From positions 35,782,389 to 35,846,388 of the forward strand of contig CANTUZ010000005.1 in the NCBI GenBank assembly GCA_947846985.1: a stretch of 64,000 nucleotides of DNA, in the 5' to 3' direction. Within the stretch, counting starts at the first letter, position 1. Every line of letters starts with the position of its first letter. This stretch comes from Fratercula arctica. Its lineage: Eukaryota > Chordata > Aves > Charadriiformes > Alcidae. Shown here one piece after another: positions 60,301 to 64,000 of the stretch. The translations under genes and the position numbers were made by a program. The notes beneath the pieces are model-generated. The model made no database searches. It was not told the DNA's origin and saw nothing but the letters and a program-made list of their open reading frames with translations.

Positions 60301-63300
60301 AGCAGGATCTTTCTGAGGTACAGACGACAGGGAGTCTCAGGGGATAACTGATGCCATACTGTGCAAGCTAAGCTGTGCACAGTAGGGTCTGCAGCCTCCA
60401 TCAGGAGAAGGGTGCAGCTGAGCAATTGCTCTGCTCACATCCACTGTGCGTCCAGATCTTTAAGTGCGGTATCACCAGCTGCAGGAGAGGGAGGCTCAGA
60501 ACCTCTGGGGCGCGTTTTGATAGGTTTGGTGTTTTAGCTAATGGTATTCATAGTTATTTTATTGAAATTGAATCCGGATTAAGGGGGTAGCAGGCATAAA
60601 TTAAAATGCAGCACAAAGAAAAGCATTTACGGGGAATGATGATGACTGCGGAACATACAAAATGAGATTAAGCAAGGCCTCAAGATACTATTTCTGGGTA
60701 TTTCAAATAACATGAGGATCTGCAGGACTTTCTTCACTGTATGAAAAGAGTAAACAATAGAAGTAATGAATAAGCTTGCATACCCTTTGGTGTTGACCAT
60801 AATGAAGTGAACAAGCAGACCTGAGGCAGGTAAAAGGAGATTGATTTACTAAACTGATGCATGCAAACCCTGTGTTGTTAGGATCTAGAATCTGGAAGGG
60901 ATCATAATATTTGAGCAGTAACAGGGTGTTCTTATGGACATCTCTAAAAGATTGAGTGTACTTCGAAAGCAAATGCTGAGTGATATAATGGGTGTTGTCC
61001 GTTTCCACCTGTGCACCTTTGGGATTGTTTTGTTGCTCTGAAATGTAGAGAATGTTCTAAAATGACTTTGTCATCTTCCCCCTGTCTTTTGTGTTGTTCC
61101 AGTAAGTGCTTGATGTACAGTTGATAACAGTATTGATAACTTCTAAAGAATTTAATGCTTTCTTCCAGGTTCAGTGTGTTAGTTGTTTGAGATGCGCTGT
61201 CCAAGGAAGTTGGTGAGGTGTCAGGAAGCATAACCCAGGCAAGGGGGGCATAGAGATACAGGAGAGAGCTATAGTTCTATTTGCAGTCAGAGTATCCTGC
61301 TGACAGTACAGCTAACCTACAAAATTAGGTGGGTACTACCATATCCAATTCAACCAAGTCTTATTTTATTTTATATCTGATAACACGATGTCTGCATTTC
61401 TTCAGACCATCACTAAAGTTATTACACAGTTGTTTAGGTGTTTGTTGTGCCTGACCTACTGTTGGATTCGTGTTTGAACTTGGTGCTAATAGAGATAATC
61501 ACACACGTGTGAGGTGGGTTTTTTTTAGATAAGACATTTGTATTTATTGTTCTAGGAAACTTTGACCTCTTATTCATATAAATGTTTTGATGCACTCCAG
61601 GAGAACATAAGTTTACATTTTCCCAGCAGTAATTCCTAGTTGCAAGGTTACTGGATCACTACTGCACTGAAATACTTGGTTATTCAGTGTACTCTGACGT
61701 CCTCTGAAGACTGAAAGGTGGTTATCCTATAAGGTCCTGCTATTTTGATTCCAATTTGACTATAATTTCAGAACTGTTTACTTTCAGTCGTAGATTACAT
61801 ATAAACAGTAAAAAACAAATCCAAAGCCCTAAATCCTGTTACCGAGAACCTCCATCTGTGATAACAAACAATACTATATCTGTGGTCCCATAATGTTAAG
61901 TCATTCATCAGCAAGATCTCTTATGTAATCTGTAACCTCAGTCTACAGATTAGCATTGTTTATCATAATACAGTAATAAAACTTAATAATTTCCTACTCA
62001 TGCATTGCTGTATTTTTTAACTCTACAGGGTCATCCACATGATAATCATTCTTGGCTGTGTCTCGTCTGTATTATGTATTCTGCAGGATCTCTGCTGGTA
62101 ACATTTGTGTAAGCTTCCAAGATGCAGCTGTTTCTTATGTTATTTTAAATCCTTTTCGTTATGTATTCTTGATAGGATAGAGAACTGACTGCAGTCTGGG
62201 GCTATACAACTGCAATTTCTGTAGTATTGTGCAGTATGCTATGTTCAGTTTTAAAGTTCAACATCACTAATATACAAAGAATCCACTATGATTTTGTATA
62301 ATTTCTAAAATTAAATTTAAGGCTGACCTTCATAGGATGGTAGAATGAAACAGTAAAAGGCTGGGATTCTTAGTAAAGCTTAACTGATTAGTATACTATA
62401 TTGGCAAAAGAAAGCCCTTGGAGTGATATTAATCTGAGGACAATGGTGGTACGTACAGTATGAAATTCTGATTTAAAAATCGGCCATTAAAAATATAAGT
62501 ATCTGGGTATTATTTGTTTATGGAAAGTCCTCGTAAAAAAAGAGCTACCCTCCCTGCAAAACTGTACCTATAATACCATGCATTTTTTTAATCTCTCAAG
62601 ATATGACACTTTCTGAGAATTGTTCAGCACAAAAATTAGTCTGCACTGCATATGTAGAAGGCTAAGGAATTACAGGAACTTTAAGTAGATATTGGCATGG
62701 TTGATTTTTCTCCAACAGCTACAAACACGGGGAGAAAAAGTAACTCAGGAAAGTATTAGTTTGTTTCTGCTCCAGGTACTTAAGTAGCTGATGTCATTCC
62801 AGGCCATGGGCTTTTGAATCCATGTTTATTTGCGCCATCAAGAGAAGTATATGCAACTCTGATAGCTCTTATCTTTCTCAGTGAAGAAGTACTTGAATGA
62901 GATTTTTGTGGTATTGAGGAGGACTCCAGGCAATCTTAAGCAGAATTCCTGCGTTTCTACGTGTGATTTTCAGAAAAATCTGTATGAAAGCATACACATT
63001 GCAAGCCCTGAAGTGTGTTAGACTAACTTTAGGTTCACAGTCAGTGCACAGAGTGTACAGGTGTTTCTCAGGATCCTGGTATGTTGTCCAGTCTCTTAGT
63101 CTCACCCGAGCAACAAATTGTGTGGGAAACCTTATAGAAGTATTCATTCTTCAGCTTATTAGTTTAAGGAAGACTTCCCAAAGAGAGGAGGGTGTAACTG
63201 AGGAAATCTGAACATAGGGCAGGTCTGTTTCTTAGGTTTGTTTTATTTTCAGCTTTCTGGAAATTGACTTGCTTATCAATAAAATGTTGAAATAACATTT

Positions 63301-63573
63301 GATAATGTTAAAATAATTAATCCACAATAGATGACAGATACTTATGTAGAAGTTTTTAAAGGCTTATTGTGTTCGTGGATTGTGTTTTTGTATTTGGGGA
63401 CCAAGTGCGAATCAGGCTGGATTATTGTTTTTAAATTTGATTTTCTAGATTAGAACACTTTGTTTACCCCAATTTGGAATCAAATACATCTAGTGATTCT
63501 CCTTCTGCATATGTGAAACACAGTACCTTAAGCAGCTTCATAAAGCCGTGTTTTTCCATTCCTATCTGAACAG
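57341..63573 (+). other. STXBP6 intron 2, third part
   Basis: AT-rich intron, no supported gene. Poly(T) runs lie at 57769-57786 and 57901-57914. The stretch 57700-58700 is notably pyrimidine-rich on the + strand (many CTTT and TTCC words). Open frames on both strands are short and unremarkable. Confidence 0.65.
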
Positions 63574-63622
63574 GAATATCCCTAGCAATGACCCAGAGAA
63601 CTTGCCCACAGCACTGATACAG
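63574..63622 (+). other. Candidate 49-bp cassette (poison) exon in STXBP6 intron 2
   Basis: TTTTTCCATTCCTATCTGAACAG is a good acceptor and ACAG|GTATAT an acceptable donor. One frame is fully open (NIPSNDPENLPTALIQ), but that is not the frame set by exon 2. Spliced after exon 2 (phase 1), the segment reads 14 codons after the junction codon's completion and hits TGA at 63615-63617. Its length is not a multiple of three, so inclusion would truncate amisyn and could trigger nonsense-mediated decay. I do not recognise the open-frame peptide. Confidence 0.25.
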
Positions 63623-64000
63623 GTATATACTGAACTATTTACACTATTTTTTATCTGTAATGACTTGGGTGAGTTTAGTAATATATCTCGTGGTGCTTAT
63701 TGTTCTGATGGTTTATAAGGCTTTAATTATCTATTATATTTTGTAATTGTTTGTAACAGTTACAGCCAGGTCCTAACTGGCAGTGCTGCCATGGGAAGGT
63801 GCACTTTAATGCTCTGTTGTCAGTGCTTTTGTTAAGGAGAGTAGTTTCTGTCTGATCTAGCAGTAAAAGAGAGAGTAGATGTTACACCTGAACAAAAGTC
63901 ACATACTGTTTACTTTAACGGTATCACATTGTTGTTATATTGGTGGGTGAACTGGAAAGGAGATAGGGTCCTAAGGCAGTAAGGGTTATTCAGCAATTGC
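63623..64000 (+). other. STXBP6 intron 2, to window end
   Basis: AT-rich non-coding sequence continuing past the window. I see no exon matching STXBP6 exon 3 here. Confidence 0.6.

Noticed and set aside
1..64000. tRNA genes, CRISPR arrays, operons, insertion sequences or integrated viral genomes
   Set aside because: None visible. The window has vertebrate intron architecture; I saw no retroviral gag, pol or env signature and no LTR pair.

Overview
This is a window of vertebrate nuclear DNA, almost certainly from a bird. It is AT-rich, has one sharp CpG island, has no operon-like gene packing, and its recognisable interspersed repeats are avian-type CR1 LINE copies. The window carries the 5' part of one gene on the + strand: STXBP6 (amisyn, syntaxin-binding protein 6). 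The first coding exon is unmistakable. It lies at 42434-42619 with its ATG at 42466, and encodes 51 codons plus one base of the next, closely matching the N-terminus known from mammals.

Layout. 1 to about 4380 is 5' flanking DNA with no gene I can support. About 4380-5610 is a CpG island with an inverted CCAAT box, an E-box and a cluster of tandem splice donors; I take it as the STXBP6 promoter and non-coding exon 1. About 4985-42433 is intron 1 (roughly 37 kb). It holds a very good candidate alternative 5'UTR exon (14440-14513), several hairpins, a 51-bp minisatellite in a GC-rich block, foldback repeats, an A/C-only tract and many poly(T) runs. 42434-42619 is exon 2. 42620-64000 is the start of intron 2, which contains three CR1 copies; the largest joins a CR1 3' end to an ORF2 endonuclease segment with the middle missing. 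A possible 49-bp poison exon sits at 63574-63622. STXBP6 exon 3 and later exons are not in the window.

How it works together. One transcription unit reads left to right from the CpG island. Three independent signs agree with that direction: the splice frame of exon 2, the strong excess of poly(T) over poly(A) runs on the + strand after 5 kb, and the antisense orientation of every CR1 copy I could orient with confidence. Nearly all open reading frames of 60-150 codons look like chance ORFs or CpG-island artefacts, apart from the CR1 fragments. I found no multi-gene system of an undescribed kind. The most unusual items are the 14440 exon (which would create a uORF ending in an ATGA overlap with the STXBP6 start), the 64-nt hairpin at 13714-13777, and two short near-perfect inverted repeats at 18505 and 55311.
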